Shown: one piece after another, positions 50,502 through 58,798 of the stretch
How positions within the stretch are numbered: the first letter of the stretch is position 1
Layout: each line of letters opens with the position of its first letter
Source: Actinoallomurus liliacearum
GTDB lineage: Bacteria; Actinomycetota; Actinomycetes; Streptosporangiales; Streptosporangiaceae
Reading direction: 5' to 3'
DNA length: 64,000 bases
Assembly (NCBI RefSeq): GCF_039542035.1
Contig: NZ_BAABHJ010000008.1
Coordinates: 682,001 to 746,000 of the forward strand
The notes under the pieces: model-generated
Database searches by the model: none
Told to the model about the DNA's origin: nothing
Seen by the model: only the letters and a program-made list of their open reading frames with translations
Program-made: the position numbers and the translations under genes

Positions 50502-50542
50502 CGTCGACTCCCCCACTCACCAGGAACAGAAAGAGGATGAAC

Positions 50543-51283
50543 ATGTCCCGTCTTACCGGCAAGGTCGCTCTGGTCACCGGCGGCAGCCGCGGCATCGGCG
50601 CGGCGGTCGCCTACCGGCTCGCCCACGAGGGCGCCGACGTGGCGATCACCTACGTGAGCTCCGACGAGCAGGCCCAGCAGGTGGTGACGAAGATCGAGGC
50701 GACGGGGCGGCGCGGGATGGCCGTCCAGGCCGACGCGGCGGACCCGCAGGCGGTCGTGGGCGCGGTGGACCGGGTCGCGGCCGAGATGGGCCGCCTCGAC
50801 ATCCTGGTGAACAACGCGGGCATCGGGGTGATCGGCCCGCTGGAGGACCTGTCGCTGGAGCAGGTCGACCAGGCGCTCGCCGTGAACGTCCGAGGTGTGT
50901 TCCTCGCGTCGCAGGCGGCCGCCCGGCACCTCGGCGACGGCGGCCGGATCGTCAACATCGGCTCCAGCCTGACCTCGCACGTGCCCGGCCCGGGAATGAG
51001 CGTCTACGCCATGAGCAAGTCCGCCCTGGTCGGCCTCACGAAGGGCCTGTCGCGTGAGCTCGGCGGGCGCGGCGTCACGGTCAACGCGCTGCACTGCGGG
51101 GCGGTGGACACCGACATGAACCCCGTGGACGGCCCGTTCGCCGAGGGACAGCGGTCCCTCACCGCCGTCGGCCGCTTCGGCAGCCCCGACGAGATCGCCG
51201 GAATGGTCGCCTACCTCACCGGCGACGAGGCCGGATACGTCACCGGCACCGCGCTGACCATCGACGGCGGCCACGCCGCCTGA
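50543..51283 (+). CDS. SDR family oxidoreductase
   Basis: A 246-residue classical short-chain dehydrogenase/reductase. It has the cofactor motif TGGSRGIG (12-19), NNAG (90-93) and catalytic Ser141, Tyr155 and Lys159 in SVYAMSKS. The C-terminal signature GYVTGTALTIDGGHA is of the FabG-like type. ATG 50543 follows AGAGG with six-base spacing; ATG 50537 is an alternative. Cofactor preference is probably NADPH (GSRG). Operon with the SnoaL-like gene. Confidence 0.92.
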   Translation: MSRLTGKVALVTGGSRGIGAAVAYRLAHEGADVAITYVSSDEQAQQVVTKIEATGRRGMAVQADAADPQAVVGAVDRVAAEMGRLDILVNNAGIGVIGPLEDLSLEQVDQALAVNVRGVFLASQAAARHLGDGGRIVNIGSSLTSHVPGPGMSVYAMSKSALVGLTKGLSRELGGRGVTVNALHCGAVDTDMNPVDGPFAEGQRSLTAVGRFGSPDEIAGMVAYLTGDEAGYVTGTALTIDGGHAA

Positions 51284-51303
51284 CCCACCGCCGCCCTCCG
51301 GCC

Positions 51304-51343
51304 AAGGCGGGCGGCGCCGTTTGAAGGCGGGCGGCACCGCTTG
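51304..51343. repeat. 20-bp tandem repeat downstream of the SDR gene
   Basis: Two 20-base units at 51304-51323 and 51324-51343 differ at two positions; both contain AAGGCGGGCGGC. GC-rich CTCGGGCCG elements recur between 51365 and 51410. No gene is seen in 51284-51485; the purC promoter must lie near its end. Confidence 0.7.
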
Positions 51344-51485
51344 CGGCCGTATCGCCTTCCGCGCTCGGGCCGGGCGGGCGGCCGTCGTGGCCTCCCCCGC
51401 TCGGGCCGTTCACCTGCTGAACCGATACGTTCTCAGTAGCGGTGAGTAGGCCCGAGCGGGGCCGCGGGTGAGATTGTGAGAGCGC

Positions 51486-52319
51486 ATGGAGCTGGTGCAT
51501 TCGGGCAAGGTCCGCGACGTCTACGCGGACGGCGACGACCTGATCCTCGTCGCGACCGACCGGGTGAGCGTGTACGACGTCGTGCTCCCGACGCCCATCC
51601 CCGACAAGGGGAAGATCCTGACCCAGCTGTCGCTGTGGTGGTTCGAGCGGCTCGCCGACGTCATGCCCAACCATGTGATCTCCGCAGACGACGTGCCGGC
51701 CGAGTGGGCCGGGCGGGCGATCCGCTGCCGCCGACTGGAGATGCTGCCGGTCGAGTTCATCGCCCGGGGCTATCTGACCGGTCTGGGCCTGAAGGAGTAC
51801 CAGAAGCAGGGGACGGTGTCCGGAGTGGCGCTCCCGCCGGGGCTCGTCGAGGCGTCCCGGCTGCCGGAGCCGGTGTTCACGCCCACCACGAAGGCGACGG
51901 CCGGGCACGACGAGTTCATCACCTTCGACGAGGTCGTCCGGGAGATCGGCGCGGAGACCGCCGAGCGGCTGCGGGACGCGACTCTGGAGATCTACCGGCG
52001 CGGAGCGGAGCTGGCCGCCGAGCGGGGCATCATCATCGCGGACACGAAGCTGGAGTTCGGCCGCGCGCCGGACGGCACGCTGGTGCTCGCCGACGAGTTG
52101 CTGACCTCCGACTCCTCCCGCTTCTGGCCGGCCGACGAGTGGGAGCCCGGCCGCCCGCAGCACTCTCTGGACAAGCAGTTCGTCCGCGACTGGTCGTCGA
52201 CGGTGACCGGCTGGGACCGCACCCCGCCGGGCCCGGAGATCCCCGACGACGTCGTCGCCGCGACCCAGGCCCGCTACATCGAGCTGTTCGAGAAGCTCAC
52301 CGGCCGCCGGCCTGAGTAG
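51486..52319 (+). CDS. purC: Phosphoribosylaminoimidazole-succinocarboxamide synthase
   Basis: A 277-residue SAICAR synthetase, the ATP-dependent joining of CAIR and aspartate in purine synthesis. Motifs are HSGKVRDVYADGDDLILVAT, DRVSVYDVVLPTPIPDKGKI, VEFIARGYLTGLGLKEYQK, EPVFTPTTKA, IIIADTKLEFGR, LADELLTSDSSRFWP and SLDKQFVRDW. Length is usual for the family. ATG 51486 has only a weak GAGAG three bases upstream and may be translated from a short leader. No other purine gene is adjacent. Confidence 0.96.
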   Translation: MELVHSGKVRDVYADGDDLILVATDRVSVYDVVLPTPIPDKGKILTQLSLWWFERLADVMPNHVISADDVPAEWAGRAIRCRRLEMLPVEFIARGYLTGLGLKEYQKQGTVSGVALPPGLVEASRLPEPVFTPTTKATAGHDEFITFDEVVREIGAETAERLRDATLEIYRRGAELAAERGIIIADTKLEFGRAPDGTLVLADELLTSDSSRFWPADEWEPGRPQHSLDKQFVRDWSSTVTGWDRTPPGPEIPDDVVAATQARYIELFEKLTGRRPE

Positions 52320-52479
52320 GTGCTGCGGCGCCGACGCCGCCTCCAACGGTCTGATCCGAATCGCCCACAGCACGGGCGATCCGGCTGTGTGATCTGCGGA
52401 GATCGTCCGTTCTTCTCCCCCGGACGGTCGGGCGGGGCCGTACCGAATGCTCGGGAAAGACCCCACACGTGATCAGCTC

Positions 52480-53451
52480 CTAGGCGGTCAGCAGGATCTT
52501 TCCAAAGGTGCCGCCCTTCTCCATCAGGCGATGCGCCTCGCCCGCTTCTCGGAGCGGTACGGCGTGGCCGATGATCGGACGGACGGTGCCGTTCTCGACC
52601 AGCGGCCACAGGTTCTCTCGTACGGCTGCCACGATGCGCCCCTTGTCGGCCACCGATTGGGGACGCAACGCGGTCGAGGCCACGGTGGCTCGTTTGGCCA
52701 TGAGCCTGCCGATGTCGAGCCGACCGGTGAGCCCGCCCTGGAAGCCGATGATCATCAGTCGGCCGCCGGTGGCCAGCGCGTCGATGTTGCGCTCCAGATA
52801 GGCGGCTCCCATGTTGTCCAGGATCACGTTCGCGCCACCGGTCCGCGCCTGGATCTCGGCGACGAAGTCCTGTTCCCGGTAATTCACGAGGATGTCCGCG
52901 CCGAGCCGCCGGCATTGTTCGAGCCGTTCGGCGGAGCCCGCGGTGACCGCCACGGTCGCCCCGAGCGCCTTGCCGACCTGGATGGCGTTGCTGCCGATGC
53001 CGCCCGCACCGCCGTGGACGAGCAGCACCTCGCCCGCGCGCAGGTCGGCCTCCATGGCGACGGTCAGCCACACCGTGCACGCCGCCTCGGGCAGCGCGGC
53101 GGCGGCGACCAGGCCCACCCCGGCGGGCACCGGCAGCAACTGTGCGGCCGGCACGGCGACACGCTCGGCGTAGCCGCCGCCTGTCAGCAGTGCGCACACC
53201 TCGTCGCCGACCCGCCGGTCGTCGACGCCCTCACCCAGTTCGACGATCGTGCCGGAGCACTCGAGCCCGAGGATCTCGCTCGCACCGGGCGGCGGCGGGT
53301 ACAGGCCCTGGCGTTGCAGCACGTCGGCTCGGTTCACCGCGGTGGCGGCGACACGCAGGACCACCTCGCCGTACCCGGGCCGTGGGTCGGGCGCATCGGT
53401 CCACTCCAGGACTTCCGGGTCGCCGTACTCACGGATGGTGATCGCATGCAT
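52480..53451 (-). CDS. NAD(P)H:quinone oxidoreductase, PIG3-like
   Basis: A 323-residue medium-chain reductase of the TP53I3/PIG3 subgroup. Motifs are AATAVNRADVLQRQGLYPPP, GASEILGLECSG, LPEAACTVWLTV, LVHGGAGGIGSNAIQVGKAL, and MIIGFQGGLTGRLDIGRLMA, the last being characteristic. No zinc ligands. It reduces quinones with NADPH. ATG 53451 follows GAGGAGC. It lies downstream of the LysR gene in the same direction, with an 87-base gap. Confidence 0.92.
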   Translation of the reverse strand: MHAITIREYGDPEVLEWTDAPDPRPGYGEVVLRVAATAVNRADVLQRQGLYPPPPGASEILGLECSGTIVELGEGVDDRRVGDEVCALLTGGGYAERVAVPAAQLLPVPAGVGLVAAAALPEAACTVWLTVAMEADLRAGEVLLVHGGAGGIGSNAIQVGKALGATVAVTAGSAERLEQCRRLGADILVNYREQDFVAEIQARTGGANVILDNMGAAYLERNIDALATGGRLMIIGFQGGLTGRLDIGRLMAKRATVASTALRPQSVADKGRIVAAVRENLWPLVENGTVRPIIGHAVPLREAGEAHRLMEKGGTFGKILLTA

Positions 53452-53538
53452 GAATGCTCCTCGGAGGCGTTCTCGGGGTCGGCTCCAGTCCACCGGGAGA
53501 CGGCGGCCGGACCAAGGAGCAGTCGGTGCTCGCTGCGT

Positions 53539-54417
53539 TCACGAATCGTGATCGCAGGCGCGCAGCAGTTCGTCCAGGCACCAGGGCGGGTTGGTCGCGG
53601 ACACCGCGAGCAGCGTCGTCATGGTGATCGGTTCCGCCGTCGCCCGGAACGCCAGCCGCGGCGCCGGCATTCGGCGCGCCTGTGCCTCGTACAGCACCGT
53701 CCAGGTATCGCGGCTGCTGCCCACCATGGCCAGGGTGTCCTGCAGAGTCGTGAACGGTGGACCGAGTACCGGGTCGAAGCCGGCGGCCCGGCACGACGAG
53801 ACCATCAGGTCGTGCAGGGGCGCGTTGCGAGAGCGGTCGGCCAGCCGCAACGGCATTCCCGCCAGTCGGGCGAGCTCGATCACCGGAGCCTCGGCGAGTG
53901 GATGATCGGTCGGCAGGGCGATGACGAGCCGATCCCGCCACAGCGGGATCAACCGTAGTTCGGGTATCTCGGTGACACCCCGGACGAAGGCGGCGTCCAG
54001 GCCCTGCGTCCGTACCTGGTCCAGCCTCGCCTGGGTGGCCGCCGAGACCAGCTCCACGCTGATCTGCGGAACGAACCTGACCAGCTTGTCCAGGACCTGG
54101 TCCAGGTGCTCGCCGAGCCCGTTGCTGGTACCGAGCCGCAGCGCGGTGGGCCGGACGGCCACCAGCTCGGCGATCTTGGCTCTCGCCCGCCCTTCGGCGG
54201 CCAGTACCGCACGCGCCTCGGGCAGGAAGATCTGGCCGGCCGTGGTGAGTCGTACCGTCCGCGGCGAGCGATCGAACAACTCGACGCCCAGCTCCCGTTC
54301 GAGCCTGCGGACCTGCTGGCTCACCGCGGCCTGCACGATGTGCAGCCGCTGGGCGGCCCGCCCGAAGTGCAGTTCCTCGGCCACGGTCACGAAGTACCGC
54401 AGTTGGCGGAGCTCCAC
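53539..54417 (-). CDS. LysR family transcriptional regulator
   Basis: A 292-residue LTTR. The N-terminal winged helix is MELRQLRYFVTVAEELHFGR, AAQRLHIVQAAVSQQVRRLE and ELFDRSPRTVRLTTAG. The periplasmic-binding-like effector domain covers about 90-290 (LRLGTSNGLGEHLDQVLDKL). GTG 54417 is the start. It is divergent from a 4-oxalocrotonate tautomerase-like gene and upstream of the quinone oxidoreductase, so it may control both. An ATCA-N7-TGAT site lies 20 bases upstream. Confidence 0.93.
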   Translation of the reverse strand: MELRQLRYFVTVAEELHFGRAAQRLHIVQAAVSQQVRRLERELGVELFDRSPRTVRLTTAGQIFLPEARAVLAAEGRARAKIAELVAVRPTALRLGTSNGLGEHLDQVLDKLVRFVPQISVELVSAATQARLDQVRTQGLDAAFVRGVTEIPELRLIPLWRDRLVIALPTDHPLAEAPVIELARLAGMPLRLADRSRNAPLHDLMVSSCRAAGFDPVLGPPFTTLQDTLAMVGSSRDTWTVLYEAQARRMPAPRLAFRATAEPITMTTLLAVSATNPPWCLDELLRACDHDS

Positions 54418-54437
54418 CGTCCCAGTGTCCTTCCTCG

Positions 54438-54452
54438 ATCACGATTCCTGAT
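54438..54452. promoter_or_regulatory. LysR-type binding site
   Basis: ATCACGATTCCTGAT is a 15-bp interrupted palindrome (ATCA, seven bases, TGAT) of the T-N11-A class that LysR-type regulators bind. It lies between the divergent lysR and tautomerase genes. Confidence 0.5.
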
Positions 54453-54544
54453 CACAGCCGGCACGATCCGCTTCTTGGTCCGGCCGCCTGCCTGCTGTGG
54501 ACTGGCAACGGTTCGGGCAACGGCCGAGACGAGGAGATGATGAC

Positions 54545-54727
54545 ATGCCGATCGTGACCGTCCATCAAGGACCACGCACCGTCGATGACAAGCGTGAGCT
54601 GGTCAAACGGATCACCGACGCGTTCGTCGACGCCTACGGGCTGCCGGCCGAGACGGTCGAGGTGTGGATCCATGAGGTATCCGCCGACAACCGCGGCAAG
54701 GCCGGCGGGCTCGTCGCCGACAGGTGA
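54545..54727 (+). CDS. 4-Oxalocrotonate tautomerase family protein
   Basis: A 60-residue protein whose second residue is Pro, the catalytic N-terminal base after Met removal. The fold pattern is PIVTVHQGPRTVDDKRELVK, ITDAFVDAYGLPAETVEVWI and HEVSADNRGKAGGL. It is the minimal size of the family, which forms hexamers. The substrate is not known; it may be an unsaturated acid. GGAG lies about ten bases upstream of ATG 54545; the frame is open from 54497 without homology. Probably controlled by the divergent LysR protein. Confidence 0.9.
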   Translation: MPIVTVHQGPRTVDDKRELVKRITDAFVDAYGLPAETVEVWIHEVSADNRGKAGGLVADR

Positions 54728-54793
54728 CCGCCGGGTGGTGCCCGTCGCGCGACGGGCACCACTCGGCAGAAGACCGCCCGCGCCCTTCACGGC

Positions 54794-55333
54794 TCAGGCG
54801 AGAGGCCAAGCGGCGAGGGTCTCGTAGCGCGCCTCGCGGCCGAGGTGGCTGCGGATGAGGTGGATCTCACCGGCCGTCCACAGGCTGCCCTCGTAGTCGC
54901 CCAGCTCGGAGACGAGGGGCCGCAGGTCCACGGGGCCGCGGGCGCGGGCCATCGTGAGATGCGGGTGGAAACGCTTCCCCTCGTCGACGTCGACGCCCTC
55001 CCGGCGAGCGGCGGCCGCGCAGGAGTCGGCGAGGCGCCGCAGGTCGGACTCCAGACCGGTCCACAGCACCCGGGCGGACGCCGGACGCGGGAAGGCGCCC
55101 GCGCCCGCGAATATCGCGGTCCGGCGCGGGTGCCGACCGGCGGCGCGTTCGAGCCGGGGCAGCAGCCGCGGCACGATCCGCTCGTCGACCTCGCCGTAGA
55201 ACGCCAGCGTCACATGCCAGGACGGGCGGCGCGTCCAGCGCAGGTCCGGGTGGGCGGCCCGGTGCGGGGCGAAGGCGGCCTCCACCTCGTCGAGGACGGT
55301 CTCCGGCGGCAGCAGCGCGACGAAAAGCCTCAC
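54794..55333 (-). CDS. thpR: RNA 2',3'-cyclic phosphodiesterase (2H family)
   Basis: A 179-residue 2H phosphoesterase. The two HxTx motifs are HVTL (His40, Thr42) in RRPSWHVTLAFYGEV and HLTM (His125, Thr127) in RFHPHLTMARARG. It opens RNA 2',3'-cyclic phosphates; the older name is 2'-5' RNA ligase. Start GTG 55333. Its position downstream of an MFS and a MarR gene is conserved, as I recall, in other actinobacteria. Confidence 0.92.
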   Translation of the reverse strand: MRLFVALLPPETVLDEVEAAFAPHRAAHPDLRWTRRPSWHVTLAFYGEVDERIVPRLLPRLERAAGRHPRRTAIFAGAGAFPRPASARVLWTGLESDLRRLADSCAAAARREGVDVDEGKRFHPHLTMARARGPVDLRPLVSELGDYEGSLWTAGEIHLIRSHLGREARYETLAAWPLA

Positions 55334-55411
55334 GGGGGCCAGCCTCTCACCCCGTCACCGGCGGCTCTCTCGGCCCGTCCACAGGGCTACCCCGCGGCGA
55401 GCAGCCGATCC

Positions 55412-55500
55412 CCCGTACGGTCACCTCGTGGCAAGCGGCCGGCCCGCCCGTACGGTCACGTAGCGAGCGGCCGGCCCGCCCGTAGGGCTCACCTTGTGGC
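55412..55500. repeat. Tandem repeat of the MFS gene 3' end
   Basis: Nearly three units of about 33 bp share CCCGTACGGTCAC, GCGAGCGGCCGGCCCG and related forms. The unit nearest the gene includes the last codons and the stop of the MFS gene at 55489. The array lies between thpR and the MFS gene; no gene is seen in 55334-55488. Confidence 0.7.
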
Positions 55501-56733
55501 GAGCAGTTCCCGGAGGCGGCCCGCTCGTACGGCGTCGAGCGCGGGGCGCGGGGCCATGAGGATGATGACCCCGATGACGGCCGCGAGGGACACGACTCCG
55601 CCGATGATCAGGCTCGACCGCGGTCCGAAGATCTCGGCCAGCCATCCGATCAGCGGCGAGCCGATCGGCGAGCTGCCCGCGAACACGAGCATGTACAGGC
55701 CCATGACCCGGCCGCGCATCTCCGCCGGCACGCTGAGCTGCATGACGGCGTTGGCGGCAGTGTTGAAGGTCAGCAGCGCCATGCCCGTGGGGACCAGCAG
55801 GACGAGGAAGGACACGTAGTTCGGCATCAGGCCGGACGCGATCTCCAGGACGGCGAAGAGCGTCGCGGCGCCGAAGAGCAGGCGCATCCGCAGGTTCCTG
55901 CGGCGGGCGGCCAGCAGCGACCCCGACAGCGCGCCGACGGCCAGCATGGTCGAGGCGAAGCCGAACGAGGAAGCGCCGCTGTGGAACACCTGGCGGCTCA
56001 TCAGCGCGGTCGTCATCTGGAAGTTCATGCCGAACGCCGCGACGAACAGCACCAGGGTCAGCACCATGACCAGGTCGCGGCGCTGCCGGACGTACTGCAG
56101 CCCTTCGCGCAACTGGCCCTTGGCCCGGGGAACCGGCGCCTTGAGGTGGAGCTCATCCTCGCGCATCAGGTAGAGGCCGAGCAGCACGGCGCCGAAGGAT
56201 CCGGCGTTGACGAGGAAGACCGGAGCGGTGCCGATGGCGGCGATCAGTACGCCGGCGACGGCCGGGCCGAGGATCCGCGCCATGTTGAAGATGGCGCTGT
56301 TCAGCGCGATCGCGTTGGACAGGTCGGCGGGGCCCACCATCTCGACGGCGAAGGTCTGCCGGGTCGGATTGTCCACGACGGTGGCCATGCCGAGGCCGAA
56401 CGCGAGGGCGTAGACGTGCCACACCTGGGCGGTGCCGGTGAGCGCGAGCAGGCCGAGCACCAGGGCCAGCGCGCCCATCACCGCCTGGGTGACCATGAGC
56501 ACACGCCGCTTGCGGTACCGGTCGGCCAGCACGCCGCCGTACAGCCCGAACAGCAGCAGCGGCAGGAACTGCAGGCCGGTGGTGATGCCGAGCGCCGCGC
56601 CGCTGCCGTGGGTCAGGTCGAGGACCAGCCAGTCCTGCGCGACCCGCTGCATCCAGGTGCCGGTGTTGGAGACGACCTGGCCGCCGGCGAACAGCCGGTA
56701 GTTGCGGTTGCGCAGCGACCGGAAGAGGCTCAG
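55489..56733 (-). CDS. MFS transporter with apparent CTG start
   Basis: About 414 residues with around 12 transmembrane helices. Conserved segments are SLFRSLRNRNYRLFAGGQVV, GTWMQRVAQDWLVL, GGVLADRYRKRRVLMVTQ, NPTRQTFAVEMVGPADLSNA and VPAEMRGRVMGLYMLVFAGS (DHA3-like subgroup). No ATG, GTG or TTG occurs near the N-terminal conserved sequence. The best start is CTG 56733, which overlaps the MarR stop as CTGA. A GTG about 35 codons upstream, inside the MarR gene, is the alternative. Regulated by the upstream MarR. Confidence 0.85.
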   Translation of the reverse strand: MSLFRSLRNRNYRLFAGGQVVSNTGTWMQRVAQDWLVLDLTHGSGAALGITTGLQFLPLLLFGLYGGVLADRYRKRRVLMVTQAVMGALALVLGLLALTGTAQVWHVYALAFGLGMATVVDNPTRQTFAVEMVGPADLSNAIALNSAIFNMARILGPAVAGVLIAAIGTAPVFLVNAGSFGAVLLGLYLMREDELHLKAPVPRAKGQLREGLQYVRQRRDLVMVLTLVLFVAAFGMNFQMTTALMSRQVFHSGASSFGFASTMLAVGALSGSLLAARRRNLRMRLLFGAATLFAVLEIASGLMPNYVSFLVLLVPTGMALLTFNTAANAVMQLSVPAEMRGRVMGLYMLVFAGSSPIGSPLIGWLAEIFGPRSSLIIGGVVSLAAVIGVIILMAPRPALDAVRAGRLRELLATR

Positions 56734-57173
56734 ACCTTGCTGAGGCGCTCCAGGATCGGCGCCGCCTGGCGCAGGATCTCCTGCTCCTCGGGGGTCAGCT
56801 CCGCCAGCCGCTGGGCCAGCCACGCCTCCTTGCGGCGCCGCTCCTCCTTCAGGAGCCGCTCGCCCTCCTCCGTCACGTTCAGGATGACCTGACGCCGGTC
56901 CGTCGGATGCGGGCTGCGGGTCAGCAGGCCGCGCTCCTCCAGCGCCGCGATCACCCGGGTCATCGAGGGGGGTTGCACCTTCTCGTGCTCCGCCAACTCG
57001 CCGGGTGTCAGCGAGGCGTGCCGCGAGACCGCGCCGAGCGCGGCGAGCTGGGTGACGCTCAGCGACCCCGCCTGAGCTCGCATTCGTCGGGACAGCCTGC
57101 TTACGGAGACGCGCAGGGCGGCTGCCAGGCCCGCACGGCTTCTGGTCTGTGAAGTTGGCATGTTCTTTAGCAT
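56730..57173 (-). CDS. MarR family transcriptional regulator
   Basis: A 147-residue winged-helix repressor: LRVSVSRLSRRMRAQAGSLS, TQLAALGAVSRHASLTPGEL, AEHEKVQPPSMTRVIAALEE and RGLLTRSPHPTDRRQVIL (wing). The C-terminal helices form the dimer interface. ATG 57173 or 57161. It overlaps the start of the MFS gene, so repressor and pump are made together. Three TTAGCA/TGCTAA half sites upstream suggest autoregulation. Confidence 0.93.
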   Translation of the reverse strand: MLKNMPTSQTRSRAGLAAALRVSVSRLSRRMRAQAGSLSVTQLAALGAVSRHASLTPGELAEHEKVQPPSMTRVIAALEERGLLTRSPHPTDRRQVILNVTEEGERLLKEERRRKEAWLAQRLAELTPEEQEILRQAAPILERLSKV

Positions 57174-57233
57174 GAGTCATTACTTTTGCTAACGATACGC
57201 GCGTGTCTCGCATTCCGCAATCTCGTTAGCAAA
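57167..57233. promoter_or_regulatory. Array of MarR half sites
   Basis: TTAGCA at 57167-57172, TGCTAA at 57187-57192 and TTAGCA at 57226-57231. The latter two are within 11-bp perfect inverted arms, TTTGCTAACGA (57185-57195) and TCGTTAGCAAA (57223-57233). The array covers the start and promoter of the MarR gene. The rest of the 303-bp gap up to 57476 holds no recognised gene. Confidence 0.6.
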
Positions 57234-57476
57234 GCGTACGACTCTGCCCTCCTCCCGGAGAACGGCACAACGTGCCACCGATCACCGAGCCCTGCCGTCG
57301 ACGAACCGCCCCGGCGAGCACCTTGCCCCGGAAGGTAACGCACCAGGTCACCGCGTAACAGAGCAGGGTTCGACAAAACCGGCGACACGCCTCGATCTCC
57401 CCCGACCGCCCACGTCACCCGGCGGCGTCGGACCTGGCGATCGAAGTGATCAACTGGGCCGGTTACGCTGATTGCC

Positions 57477-57731
57477 ATGAGTCCCGAGCGGCGTCACGTC
57501 CCGGAACCGATCAAGACCAACGACGTCCTGACCGCCGCCGCCGGCGCGGCGGCGTTCGCCGTGGCGTTCATCGTGCTCCTGCTCGTCCCGCTGCCCGCCC
57601 GCGACCACTGGTGGCGCTGGGTCTGCGTGACCGGCTTCGCGATGGGCGTCTTCGGCTGCTGGTACATCCCGCGCCTCCAGCGGGCCCGTGAAGCCGCCGC
57701 CCAGCGCCACGCCCACACGCCCGAAACCTGA
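57477..57731 (+). CDS. DUF2530 family small membrane protein
   Basis: An 84-residue protein. The start PEPIKTNDVLTAAAGAAAFA and two hydrophobic helices (AVAFIVLLLVPLP, CVTGFAMGVFGCWYIPRLQR) match DUF2530, a small actinobacterial membrane protein of unknown role. TACGCT (57464-57469) ends seven bases before ATG 57477, giving a leaderless transcript. In many actinobacteria it sits beside the MarR/MFS pair, as here. Confidence 0.85.
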   Translation: MSPERRHVPEPIKTNDVLTAAAGAAAFAVAFIVLLLVPLPARDHWWRWVCVTGFAMGVFGCWYIPRLQRAREAAAQRHAHTPET

Positions 57732-57864
57732 TCCCCGGTCGTCGCGTCGGCGCGCCACGCACCGCCCGATACCCGTCAAGGGCGGGAACGGCCGCCTGAG
57801 ATGCCGTTCCCGCCTACGTTGAGTACCTACCCGATCGACCGACGGTATTCCTCCGAGTCGTACG

Positions 57865-58707
57865 TCAGCGGAAGGCGGCGGCGTTGCGGTGCGCCCAGGC
57901 CGCGAAGGGACGGGGCGCGCGGCCGAGGACGCGCTCGACGTCGGGGCTGACGCGCTGCTCCTCGGGAGTCGGCTCGCCGAGGATGGCGAGCGTCGTCTTG
58001 GCCACCGGCTCGGGCATGAACCGCACCATCTGCGCGAGGGCCTCGTCGCGGGTCTGCTCGACGAACCGGATCGGCTCGCCGATCGCGGCGCCGATCGCCT
58101 CCGCCTGCTCCTGGGGCGTGACGGGAGCGGGGCCGGTCAGCGTGTAGACCCGCCCGGTGTGGCCGTCCTCGCGCAGGACCGCGGCGGCGACCTCGGCGAC
58201 GTCGTCCGGGTCGACGACCGGCAGGCCGACGCCGGCGAACGGCGCGGCGATGGTCCGCTGCGTGCGGACCGGCTCGGCCCAGGCGTACCTGTTGGAGTCG
58301 AGGCCGCCGGGTCGCAGGATCGTCCAATCCAGGCCCGACTCCCGGACGGCGTCCTCGATGGACCGCATCACGGCCCCGTGGGAGGGCGACTCCGGCCGGG
58401 TCGCGACGCCCTGGGAGGACAGCAGCACCACCCGCGTGACGCCGCCGGCCTTGGCGGCGTCGAGGATGTCCTGCGGACTGATCAGGTGCGCGCCGGAGCC
58501 GCTCTGCAGGAACAGCGCGTCGGCGCCGTCGAAGACAGGACGGAGACCGTCCGGAGCGGTCAGGTCCGCCCGGCGGTGCCGGACGCCCTGCGGCACGTCG
58601 GCCTCCGAGATCCCGCGGGACGTCGCCAGCACCTGCTCGCCGGCCTCCGCGAGGACCCGCACGAGGGATCGGCCGACGTTGCCCGTTGCGCCTGTCACCA
58701 CGATCAT
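57865..58707 (-). CDS. NmrA/NAD(P)-binding SDR-like protein
   Basis: A 280-residue atypical SDR. The N-terminal cofactor motif is MIVVTGATGNVGRSLVRVLA (GxxGxxG). It has an LSSQG segment in place of a classical YxxxK catalytic motif, and a C-terminal part like NmrA or azoreductase-like NAD(P)-binding proteins (LRPGGLDSNRYAWAEPVR, DPDDVAEVAAAVL). It may sense or use NADPH. AGGAG lies six bases before ATG 58707. It is divergent from a TetR regulator and carries one of two matching operator boxes. Confidence 0.88.
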   Translation of the reverse strand: MIVVTGATGNVGRSLVRVLAEAGEQVLATSRGISEADVPQGVRHRRADLTAPDGLRPVFDGADALFLQSGSGAHLISPQDILDAAKAGGVTRVVLLSSQGVATRPESPSHGAVMRSIEDAVRESGLDWTILRPGGLDSNRYAWAEPVRTQRTIAAPFAGVGLPVVDPDDVAEVAAAVLREDGHTGRVYTLTGPAPVTPQEQAEAIGAAIGEPIRFVEQTRDEALAQMVRFMPEPVAKTTLAILGEPTPEEQRVSPDVERVLGRAPRPFAAWAHRNAAAFR

Positions 58708-58725
58708 TTCGATCTCCTACAAGTT

Positions 58726-58743
58726 AGTTAGTTGGCTGACTGA
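58726..58743. promoter_or_regulatory. TetR operator box 1
   Basis: AGTTAGTTGGCTGACTGA, an imperfect dyad (AGTTA...TGACT) 18 bases upstream of the NmrA-like start. It matches box 2 at 16 of 18 positions in the same orientation. Confidence 0.6.
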
Positions 58744-58780
58744 AAAAGACGGTAGCACGAGCCCCAGGGTCGCTGTCTAT

Positions 58781-58798
58781 AGTCAGTTGGGTGACTGA
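58781..58798. promoter_or_regulatory. TetR operator box 2 over the tetR start
   Basis: AGTCAGTTGGGTGACTGA overlaps both the -10 element TATAGT (58778-58783) and the GTG start (58791) of the TetR gene. The -10 is seven bases before the GTG, so the mRNA is leaderless and binding would block initiation. Confidence 0.65.
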
